Positions 32,166 to 43,545 of a stretch of 64,000 bases of DNA are shown one piece after another. Source of the stretch: Metallyticus violacea (Eukaryota; Arthropoda; Insecta; Mantodea; Metallyticidae). The notes beneath the pieces were generated by a model. That model saw only the letters and a program-made list of their open reading frames with translations, searched no databases and was not told where the DNA came from. Each line of letters starts with the position of its first letter. The stretch's first letter is position 1. The position numbers and the translations under genes are program-made. The DNA lies in the NCBI GenBank assembly GCA_030762175.1, contig CM060846.1, forward strand, positions 235,291,512-235,355,511, given 5' to 3'.

Positions 32166-32495
32166 TTATTTTGTGTCATATTCAAATCCCTCCTCAACCC
32201 CTTCTTCCATTCCTCCTCCTACACCTTCCCCTTCTTCTTCTTCTTCTTCTTCTTCTTCTTCTTCTTCTTCTGCTTCAGTGTCATATAGATTTGCATAGTT
32301 TTCAAATTCCACATCTTCATTAACATCACCTATACACGCCTTACCCAATTTACCTATTAAACCCTTCAACCCTTCAAACTCATCATACAACTTTTTCACG
32401 TTTACCTTTATTCGACCTACCAATTCCTGCTGCTTACTCACATTCTCCTTCTTCTCTTCCATTTCCCTCTTCATCCTCTCCATATTATCCATCAT
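32166..32495 (-). pseudogene. Coiled-coil and acidic tail, part 3 of a broken secreted-protein gene
   Basis: 109 residues. The first ~60 (MMDNMERMKREMEEKKENV, then GRIKVNVKKLYDEF) are strongly helical and continue the coiled coil of the frame upstream (32485-33090). The frames overlap by 11 bases in different phases. The end is a Glu run (about 15 Glu, encoded by a CTT-type microsatellite at about 32231-32272). Either the reading frame shifts here by an indel or this is a separately started frame. I favour one disrupted gene, because the helical pattern carries straight across. Confidence 0.5.
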
Positions 32496-33090
32496 TTCTC
32501 TCTTCCATTTCTTCCTTATCCTTTATCGCTACATCCAATTGTCGACTCATTCCTCTCATCTTATCTTCACACTCCTTTCTCATCTTGCTCTTCACCCCAT
32601 TAATACTCTTCTTACACCTATCCATTGCCGCCTTCCTTATACTATTCACCGATACTTTCCCCACTTCACTTCCACATTGTGAACTTATTTTCAAATTACC
32701 TTCTGCACTCCAATGCGAACCACGCTTCACCCTACCTTTTACTCTTCTACCCCCCACCTCCAAATTCCATTCTCCATCCCCACATTCCCCAAATAAATAC
32801 ACATAATTATCCATAAAATAACTATTCATTTCGTTCATTACACTATACGCCACTACCAATTCACTCTCCTCTTCCGACAGCCTCCACTTCAAATCCAAAC
32901 CCTCCGGCAAATCTACCGCTTTCATCATCATTTCGCAATCCAACATCTCCACCCTCATAGTAACATTACCGCCCGCATACATCACTATAGGTTTACCGTA
33001 ATATTCGCACTTCTTACCCTTCCTCCTCCCCTTCACACAGTCGCACCCCTCGCTCAACACATACCCCTCTGGACATTCAACCTGACCCAT
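32485..33090 (-). pseudogene. Cys-rich and coiled-coil middle portion of the same gene
   Basis: 201 residues. It starts with Cys-rich sequence (VECPEGYVLSEGCDCVKG), has an N-glycosylation site (GNVTM) and several spaced cysteines, then a helical C terminus (SIRKAAMDRCKKSINGVKSK). It is in the same frame as 33097-33417 and separated from it by a single TAA plus two codons. So it is either read through, or the gene has acquired a stop. Unknown family; a secreted or virion-surface glycoprotein is inferred. Confidence 0.5.
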
Positions 33091-33096
33091 CTCAAA

Positions 33097-33417
33097 TTAA
33101 CCGTAATACAAATAACCACACCGACCACCCTTCTCACATCTAGTTACAGGCCTCAAACAATTATATACATTCTTCACACCTTCCATATTCATTATACTCG
33201 CATTAAATCTACACCCCATCCCCTCTTTGTACCTACACGTACAATTTAACAACAATTCATTATCCTTATCGCATATCAACCCCTTATTCAAAGATCCTGT
33301 CACATCATCCACCTTAAAACCACATCTACCAAAACTTATGCAATTATCCTCCGCTTTCACCATCCGCTCCGCACTCGCAACCCATGCAAGTACCATAAAC
33401 GTCGCCAACCAGTTCAT
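33097..33417 (-). pseudogene. N-terminal part of a secreted Cys-rich protein
   Basis: 106 residues with a clear signal peptide (MNWLATFMVLAWVASA). A Cys-rich domain follows (ISFGRCGF, NCTCRYKEGMGCRFNAS, CLRPVTRCEKGGRCGY) with two N-glycosylation sites (NCT, NAS). It ends at an in-frame TAA after YLYYG; the frame stays open beyond it. On its own it could be a small secreted Cys-rich protein. Joined with the next frame it would be a larger glycoprotein. It lies antisense between plus-strand coding exons. Confidence 0.55.
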
Positions 33418-33520
33418 CTTTGCAAATAACGCACCCTCCTACCTTCCTTCCCTTTTTATTCACATCCTCCACACAGTGCTCGCACGCCTTATTCTCAACA
33501 ATCGCTTTATTCCTTTTCAG

Positions 33521-33799
33521 ATGAATGCATTCCTCAAGTACGTCAGAAACTCGCGCAGGCTATGCACCTTAACTCAACCTGAAATCACAGTTATCGCAGC
33601 TCTCCCACCCAATCAACTACTCCTCTTTCCACCCATTGACGTCGACCTCATGTGGCCCCTACTAAACCCACATTGTAAAAACGTCTTCCAAAGTTTCAGA
33701 CGCTGCACCTCCCATTACAACCTACCCCATCATCGCACCCACATCGACGGACCTCCACCCTTCATTTACCTCTGTCCTCTTTGCACAAAAGATAAATAA
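33521..33799 (+). CDS. Right-arm protein 4: small, CxxC at C terminus
   Basis: 92 residues from MNAFLKYVRNSRRL. ATG immediately follows acceptor TTCCTTTTCAG (ends 33520). The frame is open well upstream, but those codons are antisense to the secreted-protein gene and not expected to be used. It ends YLCPLCTKDK, with isolated Cys residues earlier (RLCTL, HCKN, RRCTSH). Possible zinc binding. Not recognised. Confidence 0.55.
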   Translation: MNAFLKYVRNSRRLCTLTQPEITVIAALPPNQLLLFPPIDVDLMWPLLNPHCKNVFQSFRRCTSHYNLPHHRTHIDGPPPFIYLCPLCTKDK

Positions 33800-33854
33800 C
33801 ATCATACCCAATCTTTCTTCTCTATCACCTACTCTCTTCTCTTTACAGCCCAAC

Positions 33855-34106
33855 ATGCAACGCAACAAACGCGTCAGAGTCATCGAAGTATGGTCACCCA
33901 CTCTAATCAATGTCCAAACCGGCACATTACTCCCCTACTGCCTCCAATGCCTCGCCAAAAGAACGTGTCGCAACAATGCAATACCCGTCCCCTTCCCTCA
34001 CATCCCACAACTACACTCAACCCAATGCGACACATGCGACCAGTATCGACCCAGCAAAAAGTATTATGTAAGATGGCCACACTACCAAAAACAAAGCCAT
34101 ATGTAA
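33855..34106 (+). CDS. Right-arm protein 5: small Cys-rich protein
   Basis: 83 residues starting MQRNKRVRVIEVWSP, six bases after acceptor CTCTTTACAG (ends 33848). Two CxxC pairs (CLQCLAKRTC and CDTCDQ) suggest one zinc-ribbon-like fold. It is the last gene before the right terminal repeat, with a poly(A) signal 45 bases after the stop. Not recognised. Confidence 0.55.
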   Translation: MQRNKRVRVIEVWSPTLINVQTGTLLPYCLQCLAKRTCRNNAIPVPFPHIPQLHSTQCDTCDQYRPSKKYYVRWPHYQKQSHM

Positions 34107-34150
34107 CGCCAAACAAGAATGTAACAACAAATGTAATAACAAATTAAAGT

Positions 34151-34156
34151 AATAAA
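34151..34156 (+). terminator. Candidate poly(A) signal for the right-arm transcripts
   Basis: AATAAA 45 bases after the last plus-strand stop and 50 bases before the right terminal repeat. Confidence 0.55.
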
Positions 34157-34205
34157 AACAATTACATCAACATGTCTCATATTTTATTCATTTCTATATA
34201 AATGT

Positions 34206-34413
34206 ACCCCGCGCCGGACGCCTCACACGTCACATCCGGTTTCACTTCAACGTCATATTTTGTATTCCCTTGTAGTGTGTACAATCCAAAAAGTGTACCC
34301 CTCGGCGGACGCTTTACAACATACCCACACACTACAACGCAATACAAAATATGACCTTGAACTAAAACCGGATGTGACGTCAATTACGCGTCCGCCGCGG
34401 GGTCCATACTACT
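34206..34413. repeat. Right terminal inverted repeat (208 bp)
   Basis: Exact complement of 13474-13681. Ends CCATACTACT. Has the same internal palindromic layout as the left repeat. Confidence 0.97.
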
Positions 34414-34419
34414 ATCGCT
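34414..34419. repeat. Right target-site duplication ATCGCT
   Basis: Identical to 13468-13473. Confidence 0.95.
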
Positions 34420-34738
34420 GCAGTTGGGAAGTGCTTTACCATCCACCTATTTACCTAAGCTGTGCCTCTGTGATTATGACTTAATGCCGAAGATAAAGGA
34501 ACCACTTCGAGGAATTCGATTTAAGACTGTTCCCGAAATTCCACAGGCATTAGATCGCTGCATAAGGGACATCACAGAACAGGCACTGTAACAGGGGCCC
34601 TACGACTTCAACATCGCTGGCAACAGGTTATTGACCACTTTGGTGATTAAATAAAGGGCTGTAGCAGTTTTAGACAATTATTACAATTATTACTTTTGTA
34701 TTAGTAATAAATATCGCCACTATTAAAGTTTCAACTTA
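34420..34738 (+). pseudogene. Mariner transposase C-terminal part
   Basis: Continues the transposase interrupted at 13473: WEVLYHPPIYLSCASVIMT, then, after stops, degraded C-terminal residues ending near GCSSFRQL. It ends with the imperfect inverted repeat described for the whole element. The third catalytic Asp position of mariner (in Y-S-P-D-L) is lost; the residues here are YLSCASV. Confidence 0.8.
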
Positions 34739-36250
34739 TGTTTTAGCATGTAAGAATGTTATTAAAACAAATGCATTTCTTACAAAAGGTATAAAATTTA
34801 TATAAATACAAAATTGAAAAATGTTCCCATATTACAACGCTTTTCTGTTTGTACCATTTTGAGTACAGCCTTTGTTTGTTTAAATGTTGATCAATGAGCA
34901 AACACATGCACATACACGGCACCTATATAATATTGCATCTACCTGCTATGCCAAAGCATCTGGGATTCTGTTTGGGAACTTAGAAGTGTTAGTTGTGTCC
35001 AGAATGAGAAATAAGATCTTTCTTCAGACCTAAAGAAGGCAATTAATAATTTAGAATTTAAAGAATATTTTAAAATAATTAGGTCGACTAATTGATAGAT
35101 GACAGTCTACAATGCTTTATATTATTAACAAATTTTAGTAGAAAGGTTGTACAACAATCTGAGAAAAAACATAAGATCAAGAATGAATTTAAGGGGTTCA
35201 GAGGGTCTGGACCCTCCAAATATATTGAAATTGTAATAAATAAATAAAAAAAATATTGCTAGAAAAAGGAAGAAAATGTTTATTCAAGAATCTCATCTTA
35301 CTCCATTTCAGCATAAGCCTCTGTTCACTTTTTTGCATTCCTTATTTCTAAATATTCTATAAACCCAAAATCACTTGTGGAGGGTGAGGTACAGTCAGTT
35401 GACATTGATATTCCATGAGGAGCATATGGTTCTGTTAATGGTTCAGCCACGGCAATACAATAATAACAATGTACAGTACTTAACACTACATACCGTGCAT
35501 ATTACCAACATCCTACCTAATTGAGATATAACTTAATAAAAATCATTACTTACACTAATATAACTACCTATTTATTATTTATTTTGAAAAGTTTATATTG
35601 ATTTATTAAAGCATGAGGACTCGTGTATGATGTCCATTAATGTCAAATGCTGCTGATTTTTAAAGCAGGCATTAAAATATAAATTCAATTATATTATTAT
35701 GGTCAAGATAATATAAAGGAGAAGTCTTTAAACTCTGCTTTTTTGTACAAACTATTTTTTTTCTCATGTGCTAACTACAGAATGATGCTATACTCTCACT
35801 CAATTATACTAACTCCACAAATGATGGAAAGATGATTATAAAAATGGTCAAATGATGTCCGGGTCTAAATTTCCCTAAAGTTTGATCAAGGGGTGGAAAC
35901 AGTATACAATACAGTTCTAACCACCTAAGAAACAAAAAAAAACCCACTCTCAATACGTTAATTTTCAAAATAAATTCAATAATAATTAATAAACATAAAA
36001 TAAAATGTATTACAAAACGCGGGAATAATCAAATGAAACTATTACTGCAACCCTTTTTTTTTTGCTATATACACAGCAATGTGATTCAAAAGTCAATTCT
36101 TTAAATTGAAAGGAAGTAGGGGCCGGGGCTGGGTCTTCCATCTTACCAGGTGATTACCTGCTGAAGGGTGGAGCGGTCATTTTGTTTAGTGGGTCTTACA
36201 GCTTAAAATTTAAAAGCATACCAATAAGCAAACATTTCTAGTGTTGTGAA
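34739..36250. other. AT-rich intergenic DNA, no gene seen
   Basis: Nothing with a recognisable domain or repeat structure was found. Confidence 0.6.
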
Positions 36251-37640
36251 GTTGTTTCTATGCTGTGACAAATTTAAAAAGTGGGCTTGGACATATGAAC
36301 AGGAACGCCAAGATCGATAGTATTTTCATACCTATGAGTAAAGTGTGCAAGATTAGCGCTTTGAATAAATTTAATTCTGATGGCAATGAGGTGAAAGCTC
36401 ACATTGAAATCTGCCGTGCAAGTACTGGTAGTAAAAAATTGAGCTGTTTCCCACAGATTAGTACTGGTAGTGACATTGGCCTGTTGGTACAAGAAAAAAA
36501 CTGTATTAACATTTCTAGATATGTTAGGTATGATATGCTGACAACCGGTTTGAAGCTTGATTAATTATTCATGTTTCCTGTGTTTTTGCATGGGTATAAG
36601 AGAATTGAATTTCAAAATAAATGACTGGATAGGTGGAATTAATGAGCTGTTGCCTTCCAGTAAGAAGTCCAGACTGATGGGCCTTGCAACAAAAGATTTG
36701 TGGAGAGACATCATTCTGCCATTGTTTTTGTTGAGCTTCTGCAACCAATTGTTGAAAGCCTTCAGTCTCTTTCAGTAAGCGAAAAATCTATTTCCAAGAC
36801 TGCAGCACAATTACTGACTGCTGTAGAGAACAGTTTATTTCTCATCTCACTGTTCACATGCGACAAACTGCTGTCTTTCATGGTATGCCTTTCAACTTGT
36901 TTGCAAAACCATAGCATGATCTTAGCTCTACTTTGGAATATTCCAGTGATGTTGTGTAAGAGTTGAAAACCTTAAAAAGAAATGCTGGTGAAGAATTAAA
37001 ATCTTTGAGCAGTGTTCAAACATAATGATAGCCCTTTTTGATTCTGTAATCCAAATTCAAAGACAGGCAGGAAACCAGATGAAGAAGGACAATAAACACC
37101 CAGGAGATATAGCAGAAGACTACTTTAGAATATGTGTCTTTATTCCATCCACTGATGAATTCATATCAAATCTCAAAACATGCTTTGAACAGAGTAAAGA
37201 TGTCATGTCTGCTTTTGATATTTTGTTGCCCAGTAAATTTGAAGAAACTGCAGATGATAAATTAAATAAGCTTTCTTTGTATTCCAATGGTAATATCAAT
37301 GATGCTGAAATAGAAGCAGAATACTGGATGTGATGTCAAAAATGCAAATCCACAGAGAAAAAAATAAGGCTAAATAATTCCCCAAGTTCTTTGAGTGCAT
37401 GTCCAGCAGAATAATGTCCCAGTATTAACTGTCTGCTTAAAATTTTAGCCACACTCCCTGTCTGAACAGCCAGTCCTGAAAGATAGTTTTCAACAATGAA
37501 ACGACTCAAGACTTACCTGAGAAATAGAGCCTGTGATGAATGTTTAAGTAATCATGCTTTAGTATCTATACATTGGTATCATAATATCAATCCTGATGAA
37601 GTGTCGAACATAATGGGCCAAAGAAGCAGGAGCATTAATT
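36250..37640 (+). pseudogene. hAT (DUF4371-type) transposase relic
   Basis: Broken plus-strand frames in hAT order. 37025-37333 contains EDYFRICVFIPSTDEFISNL, matching the Y-F-R-x-S-x-F-x-P-x-x-D-x-F block, then LLPSKFEE. From about 37420 come LLKILATLPV, FSTMKRLKTYLRN, then HALVSIHWYHNI, the C-terminal dimerisation block. Stops interrupt (for example inside TLPV*TASPER). Upstream frames from 36265 are less conserved. About 1.4 kb retained, no terminal repeats identified. Confidence 0.75.
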
Positions 37641-38889
37641 TAATACTGTAGAACAGTACATTTTTTGTTTAAATACTGTAAATATTGTAAACTTTTAGCA
37701 GAAACTCAAGGACAATAATACAGACCCTCATGAACAACACTGCAGTTCAATAAATTTCCAGGCCCTTATGGTGATTTCTTATATTAAAAACTTTTTAGTG
37801 TTACTAACATATTTTGCTTCTGTGCCTAGGAGAATATTAGTAATTTTTGCATAGTGTGTACACATTATGACAATGTGTTTGGAGTAAAATTGAATAATTT
37901 TGCATTTATCTAAACCAGTTAACATGTTTATTTACTCATTTTTAAAATATTGGTGATACGAAAGAAATACATATATGCAAATGCAAATTTATTTTGGAAC
38001 TACCCCAGACAATAATTTCTATATAAGCGCTTGCTAAAGATAGAAAACTAATAAAAAAGAAAAATGCTTAGTAGTAAAGCAATTTGAAAAACCCCAGACT
38101 ATTCATGCCAAACTTTGGCCAAGAATGGAGGAAGTGATAGCAGAATGTGTAATAAAATGATCTTATATGTGTTAGATAACTATGGATTTTATGGCAGAAT
38201 AGCAAGGAAAAGATCATTTATTAGTAGAAAGCATTGCAAAGAAAGAGTGAGTTTAGCAAAAGAATATTAGAATAAAAAAAAAAAGAACTTTTGGAACAAC
38301 ATTATATTGTCCATTGAAACAAAAATAAACTGACTTCAGTCAGATGGAGTGATCAAAGGGAAAAGAAAGAATAGTAAAGACAAAGTTACTAATACAACCT
38401 CCACTGTAAAACTTATCTTGATATGGGGGTATATGTCAACTAAAAGAGTTCGGAACATAATGGATCAGCATGTATTTAATGGTGTTTTGAGAAACAGTTT
38501 GAAGCTAAGTGCCCAATAAAGGTGCTTTATAGGAGTGTACATACACTTTTCAGCAAGATATCAATAGCAAGCATGCAGCTCACATTAATAGGCAGTGGTT
38601 GATTGGTCAAAACATTTAAGAACCCCTGCTTGGTATCCAGATCTGAAATTCAATTGAACGGTTATGACCACCTTTAAAGAAGTATGTTTACAAACATTAA
38701 TAAAAGTCAATCAAGGAACTGAAAAATTTTATGATTCAAGAATGGGAGAAAATACATTCTAAAAAAATACAAGAATTTGGTAAACTCCATGCATAAGAAA
38801 ATGCCAGGCAGTCATCAAGGCCCAAGGGCTACTAAATTGTTCAGAGGTATTTTTTTGTTTATTATTACTTCATATTTAGTTTTATTAGT
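37641..38889. other. AT-rich DNA with short mariner-like remnants possible, not assigned
   Basis: Short conserved-looking strings (CPIKVLYRSVHTLF, around 38510) hint at a further degraded transposon, but nothing is supportable. Confidence 0.35.
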
Positions 38890-39010
38890 TATTTGTTTTA
38901 TTTATGGATGCTCTTTAACATCTCAGGTTATCAGCATCCCATTTAATTCAGGGCATGAAACTTGGATAAATTTTGCACAGAAGGCTCTTCTTTCAGGCTT
39001 TAGGTTCTTA
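38890..39010 (+). repeat. Dispersed repeat, copy 2
   Basis: Same family as 6690-6815 in the same orientation. Matching blocks: TTTATTTATGGATGCTCTTT, CAGG-TATCAGC-TCCCA, AATTCAGGGC-TGAAAC and ATAAATTTTGC. Confidence 0.65.
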
Positions 39011-39192
39011 TACGTATCATAAATAATGTGGATTATGTATTATGTAGTGATAGTATTTGAGGTTCATTTTGGGAATTCCAGGTAACAAACATGGTTGGAC
39101 TTATACGTGTCATAAATAATGTGGATTATATATTATGTAGTGATAGTATTTGGGGTTCATTTTGGGAATTCCAGGTAACAAACATGGTTGAG
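39007..39192 (+). repeat. Tandem duplication, 93-bp period
   Basis: CTTATACGT(A/G)TCATAAATAA...CAGGTAACAAACATGGTTG is present twice, starting at 39007 and 39100, with only a few substitutions. Confidence 0.9.
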
Positions 39193-39779
39193 ACAAGTTC
39201 TCATTTTCCATGAATAGTGTCATGGTGCAGTGAAGAGTGCTTTGACAGTAGAAGGGAGCATGCGTGTGGAGCTGGTAGTAAAATAATTAGCTATAAGTAA
39301 GACCCTGGAAGGACTGATAAGTTTAATGAGATGCTGGATTCAGGAATGGCTAGGGAGCGGGGCGCAAAATTAATTTAATGATTTGCATATGCATAAGTAA
39401 TGATGCTGTAAAACTGTGTGACTTTTATGCTTAAATGGGCAGGAAGTAATATGATTATAAGTAAAAGAGGAGAAAATAAAGTTTATAAAATTTAGTTTGA
39501 TGAAGAGTGTAGTGGAATGAGAGATATGGTATGGGAGGCAGTTGCAATATTGAGATAGAGAAATGAAGAAATGGTTAATGGCATTACCATTCAATTGCAT
39601 GAGAGATATAGGCAATAGTTTGAGCATAATAAGTAAGAGAGGGGGATAACTAGAGCAGTGGAAATTGAGCAAAAGCTGGATTCAGAACGAGGGCAGCAAG
39701 CTTGGCAGATTATAATTGAATGTGTGAAAGGGGGGAGAAATAACATAAATACAAGTTCAAATAAATGAATTACATATTT

Positions 39780-42290
39780 TCAGAGTTTGTTTGTTGTGGA
39801 AACTAAGAAGAGGAGTCAGAATTTAGAGATTTTTTATAATTATGCAAAGGAGCTGTATAGACCATTTTCACAGGAAGAACTTAATAATCAAGTTTGTAAA
39901 TTTCAGAGAAATAAAGCAATAGGAATCAATGGTTTACTTATAAAGTTTTTTAAAATTTGGTGTGAAAATCCAGAGAGACTAACATGTTTAATAAGGCTTT
40001 TGAATATAATAAAAGAGAGGAAGATGGTGCCAGAAAGTTGGCGTATGGCAATTATACGTATTATTTAAGTGGGAATATGATCAGCATATTACAGGAGTTA
40101 TATTATCAAAACAGATTATGTGTGAAGTATGACTTTGGGGAAGTTACTAATGCTGTGGGACATGGGAGGGTTTGGGCAAGGTTGCAATTAAAGTCCCATA
40201 TTGTTTAATTTGTTTATTGATCATATTTTAGGTAACTTGAAGCATGTTTGTACTCCCATGCCTACAATTAATAATGTAGATATTTTTGGTTATTTAATGC
40301 AAATAATTTCCTGGTATGCTTAATATAACTAATTCTCAGGTAGCTATAGATGAAATTGACAGGTATTCTGAAGAGTGGGGATTGAAACTGAATAAGAATA
40401 AAACTAAAATCATCATTTTAAGAAGAGAAATAAACTGTGTAAGGATGAAAAAAGGTGCATGTCAGATAAAGAAATGCAGGAGGTTAGTGAATTCTGATAT
40501 CTGGGCATAAAGTTCACTGGTAATGGAGGTTGGGAAAAACAGAAAAGAACTGCAATGGCATACAGGAAAATGGCCATGACAGCTGTAAGAAAATGTTTAT
40601 ATAGGATGCCAGTAATGAATATCAAGGGTTTTGAAAGGCTTTATTCTGCCTTGGTTAAATCATGATGGATTAATGGAGGGGAAATTTAGGGTTCAGGGAA
40701 GGGATGGTGTAATATGGATTTAATACTAAGAATTTTCTGTTAATTAATTTTGGGAGTTCCCAATAACACTGCAAATGCAAGAGCATTGATAGAGTTAGGA
40801 AAGATAAGCATCAGAGGGTTAATGATGGAGTAATATTTATTTTCAGTTCAAAAGCTATTGGACACTGACATTGTGAAAATATACCTGAAATATCAAGAAA
40901 AAAAAATTGGTTGAACAAAATTAGAGAACAGTTATTTAGAAATGGGTTAGGTAATTTCTGGGTTAAAACTAGATATTTTAGAAGAGGGTGCTGGAGGGAA
41001 GTGAGATCAAGAATGGAAGATATAGATATACAAGTTTTATTTGCCCAGATTAGGGAGAAAAGCTCTCTAGCATATTATAAGGAATTAAAAGGTGATCCAG
41101 AAAGGAGAATTATATTTTAAATTGCAATAAAAATGGAAAGAAGGGGTAGCCTTGGTTTCGATTAGAAAATTAAGGTGAACAATGGGAGATGATATTCCAG
41201 GAATTTGTCCCATCTGTAGGGTAAAGGAATATGAAATTCATATTATCTTCAAATATAAACTCACAAATACTTGGAGGGAAAGTTTAATTAGTAAGAAATA
41301 GTTAATGCGGAATTAAAGAATTCTATTGAGAAAGGTCTTTGAAGATCACAAGCATGCACCAAAGTAGTAAAATGGAAATCATCAGTTGAAAGATATGGAA
41401 GTTCGATAAATTTTAGATGATAAGGAATACTATATGATTATGCAAAATGTCATTTTCTGGGAATGGTTAGAAGTGAAATTATATTAAATTTATTGAATTA
41501 TTGAGCCTGGGATATTGGACATTGCTCTAGAATGTGAATGAATAATTGCAGCATTATAATTGGTATTTGTGAAATAAATGAGCTAGTAGTTTGTAGGGAT
41601 TGTGGTTACCTGATAAAATTAAATAGTTAAGGCAGAGTAAGTGAAATATTTATTTTAGTGCCTTGGTTTGGATTTGAGCCCAGTCCTCTGATATTCCAGT
41701 AGGTTGCTACTAATAGACTAGTGACTGGGGACTGACCCAATCAATGTAGAAATTTTGTAATTTTTTTAACTATCAAGAATTTAGGTAAATATGTTAGTAT
41801 AAATGTATTATTATATAAAAAATTGTAATTGTGAGCAATAATACATAAAGATAGACAGAACACCCTTTATAATTTGTATTAACACTTTATAAATTTCAAA
41901 TTTCATTACAGTAGATGTGTGAGAGATAAAAGATTTATTAGTTTAGTGACTATAGCTAGGTGATAAAATAATGGTATAGGTAGAGTAATGGAAATATTTT
42001 ATTTTAGTATCCTAGGTTCAGTATGAGCCTTGTCCCCTGGAATTCCAGTAGGCTACTGCTGATGAACCAGGGACTGGGGTATCATGCAATGAAAGTGGAA
42101 ATTTTATATTTTATTTAATAATTTAGAATATAGATAAAGGGTTAGTATAAAATAACTATTTTATTAAATTTTCTGTAATCAATAGGAGGTACATGTAAAA
42201 TGACTGGAGCCAGATGATGACCCTTTGCAGTTTGTATTTTTCTTAGCACTTTCAATAAATTTCAATAAATCAATATATGCTGCTTCTAAA
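39780..42290 (+). mobile_element. Decayed LINE with RT and duplicated 3' segment
   Basis: Plus-strand frames contain RT features. FQRNKAIGINGLLIKFFKIW (about 39900) fits the N-K-A-x-G-x-D-x-x-x-x-E-x-x-K block. The QGCN*SPILFNLFIDHI region (about 40170-40230) is RT motif B with a stop, and LKLNKNKTKIIILR follows. An RT thumb follows, WYLGIKFTGNGGW (about 40497), then YRMPVMNIKGFERL. Many stops; it lacks an intact YxDD. Beyond about 41500 the 3' portion is duplicated (below). The clade is not certain. A different family from the 3690-6160 LINE is likely. Confidence 0.7.
41575..42290 (+). repeat. Two tandem copies of a ~355-bp 3' segment
   Basis: GATATTCCAGTAGG...GGGACTGACC (about 41680-41740) recurs as GAATTCCAGTAGG...GGGACTGGGG (about 42040-42080), with the AAATTTTAT, TTAGTATAAAT and AATAAATTTCAAT contexts in both. 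Copies are about 70-80 percent alike by eye. Downstream of the LINE frames, so probably its 3' UTR. Confidence 0.7.
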
Positions 42291-43079
42291 TATATGCATA
42301 TTCATTGTTCACAATGCAGAATTACTGATAAGGGTGAAAAAAACTCCAAGAAGACATCTGTCTTTAAAATATAATCTAAGCAAGCTACATGATATGTTAG
42401 CTTCAGTATGTACTGAAAATTTTAGAAGAATTAGAGGGTAATATAATGATTTTTCTTTTATGTTTACAATATAATTAATCTAAAGTTAAACACTTTATTA
42501 TGCATTGTTTTAAATGTATCTGTAGATCAGATAACTAAACTAGCCACAAATTGTAATGCAATGAAAGAAGGTGCAATAGAAAAAAGAGTTGGTAAATAAA
42601 GTGCTAAGTGAGACAAATTATTTGCAAAAGCTACTATAAATCACTCAAGCAATATAAATGCAATAAAAGTTATTATTCATAGGAAAAAGTAAGCATAAGT
42701 TACCTACCATTAGATCTGAACATTAAAATAATGTGTAGAGGCTTTGTACAGAGAGAAATTTTGTTCGATTACATACATACTCCCTATCAAAATTCAAGAT
42801 TGAGTTTTATACAAACCTTAATCTGGGTATTGGGATCCCAAAAATTATGTATGTTCAACTGTGAAATATACTTACAAAAGATTAAAATGAGCAAAACATG
42901 GAAAGCAAAAAATGAGCATCTAACAATGTCAGGTTACATAAAATGAGAGTAAAGAAGTTTTATGAAATTATAAAACAGCAAGAACCTGATGTCATAAAAG
43001 TTTGTTCTGACATGCAGAAAACCAACCCCTACCAAAACTTCCAGTTTTTGAGATATTTTATTCTGAACAAGTTTGCACT
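42291..43079. other. AT-rich spacer, no gene seen
   Basis: Short AT-rich frames only. Confidence 0.55.
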
Positions 43080-43345
43080 CCACAGGTGGCCAAGTTCGTT
43101 AAGGTGCAGACTCGTGAGCAGGAGGTCTCCCAGGACCGTCCTCTCTGACTGGAGATTTTTCCAGGTTTCCCTCAGTCCTCATAACTGGTAAATGCCGGGG
43201 AGGTGCTCTAAACTTAGGCCTGGAATGCTTCCTTCCTTAAAAAATATCCTTTCCCAGTATATCATTTCATCTCATGAATCATCAGTGTCCACCACCTGTG
43301 GTGCCTCAGTAGTGAAAACGGGCATTATACACTACTCAACAGTTT
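43080..43345 (+). repeat. tRNA-derived SINE fragment
   Basis: GTGGCCAAGTTCGTTAAGGTGCAGACTCGTGAGCAGGAGGTC resembles a tRNA 5' half (A-box TGGCCAAGTTCG). The B box is degraded. GC content jumps here. After a unique-looking body it ends with CCACCTGTGGTGCCTCAG and GGGCATTA, a second tRNA-like segment repeated at 43502-43540. Confidence 0.6.
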
Positions 43346-43499
43346 GGTAAACATTTGGCAATCATGGTACATAAAGAGATTCAACATCCAATCATGCACT
43401 TTAATTACTTGCTAGAAAAAGAATTATCTCATGATGCAAATGAAATATAACTTGCATTAGCAAATTCTTAAGAGAGCTGAAAATAAAGTAGAGTTCATT

Positions 43500-43545
43500 T
43501 GGACCACCTGTGGTGCCTCAGTGGTAAAAATGGGCATTAAATATT
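43500..43545 (+). repeat. Short repeat shared with the SINE end
   Basis: ACCACCTGTGGTGCCTCAGT followed by GGTAAAAATGGGCATTAA matches 43287-43330. Confidence 0.7.

Noticed and set aside
33227..33520. Upstream extension of right-arm protein 4
   Set aside because: Antisense to the secreted-protein gene and precedes a strong acceptor next to ATG 33521.
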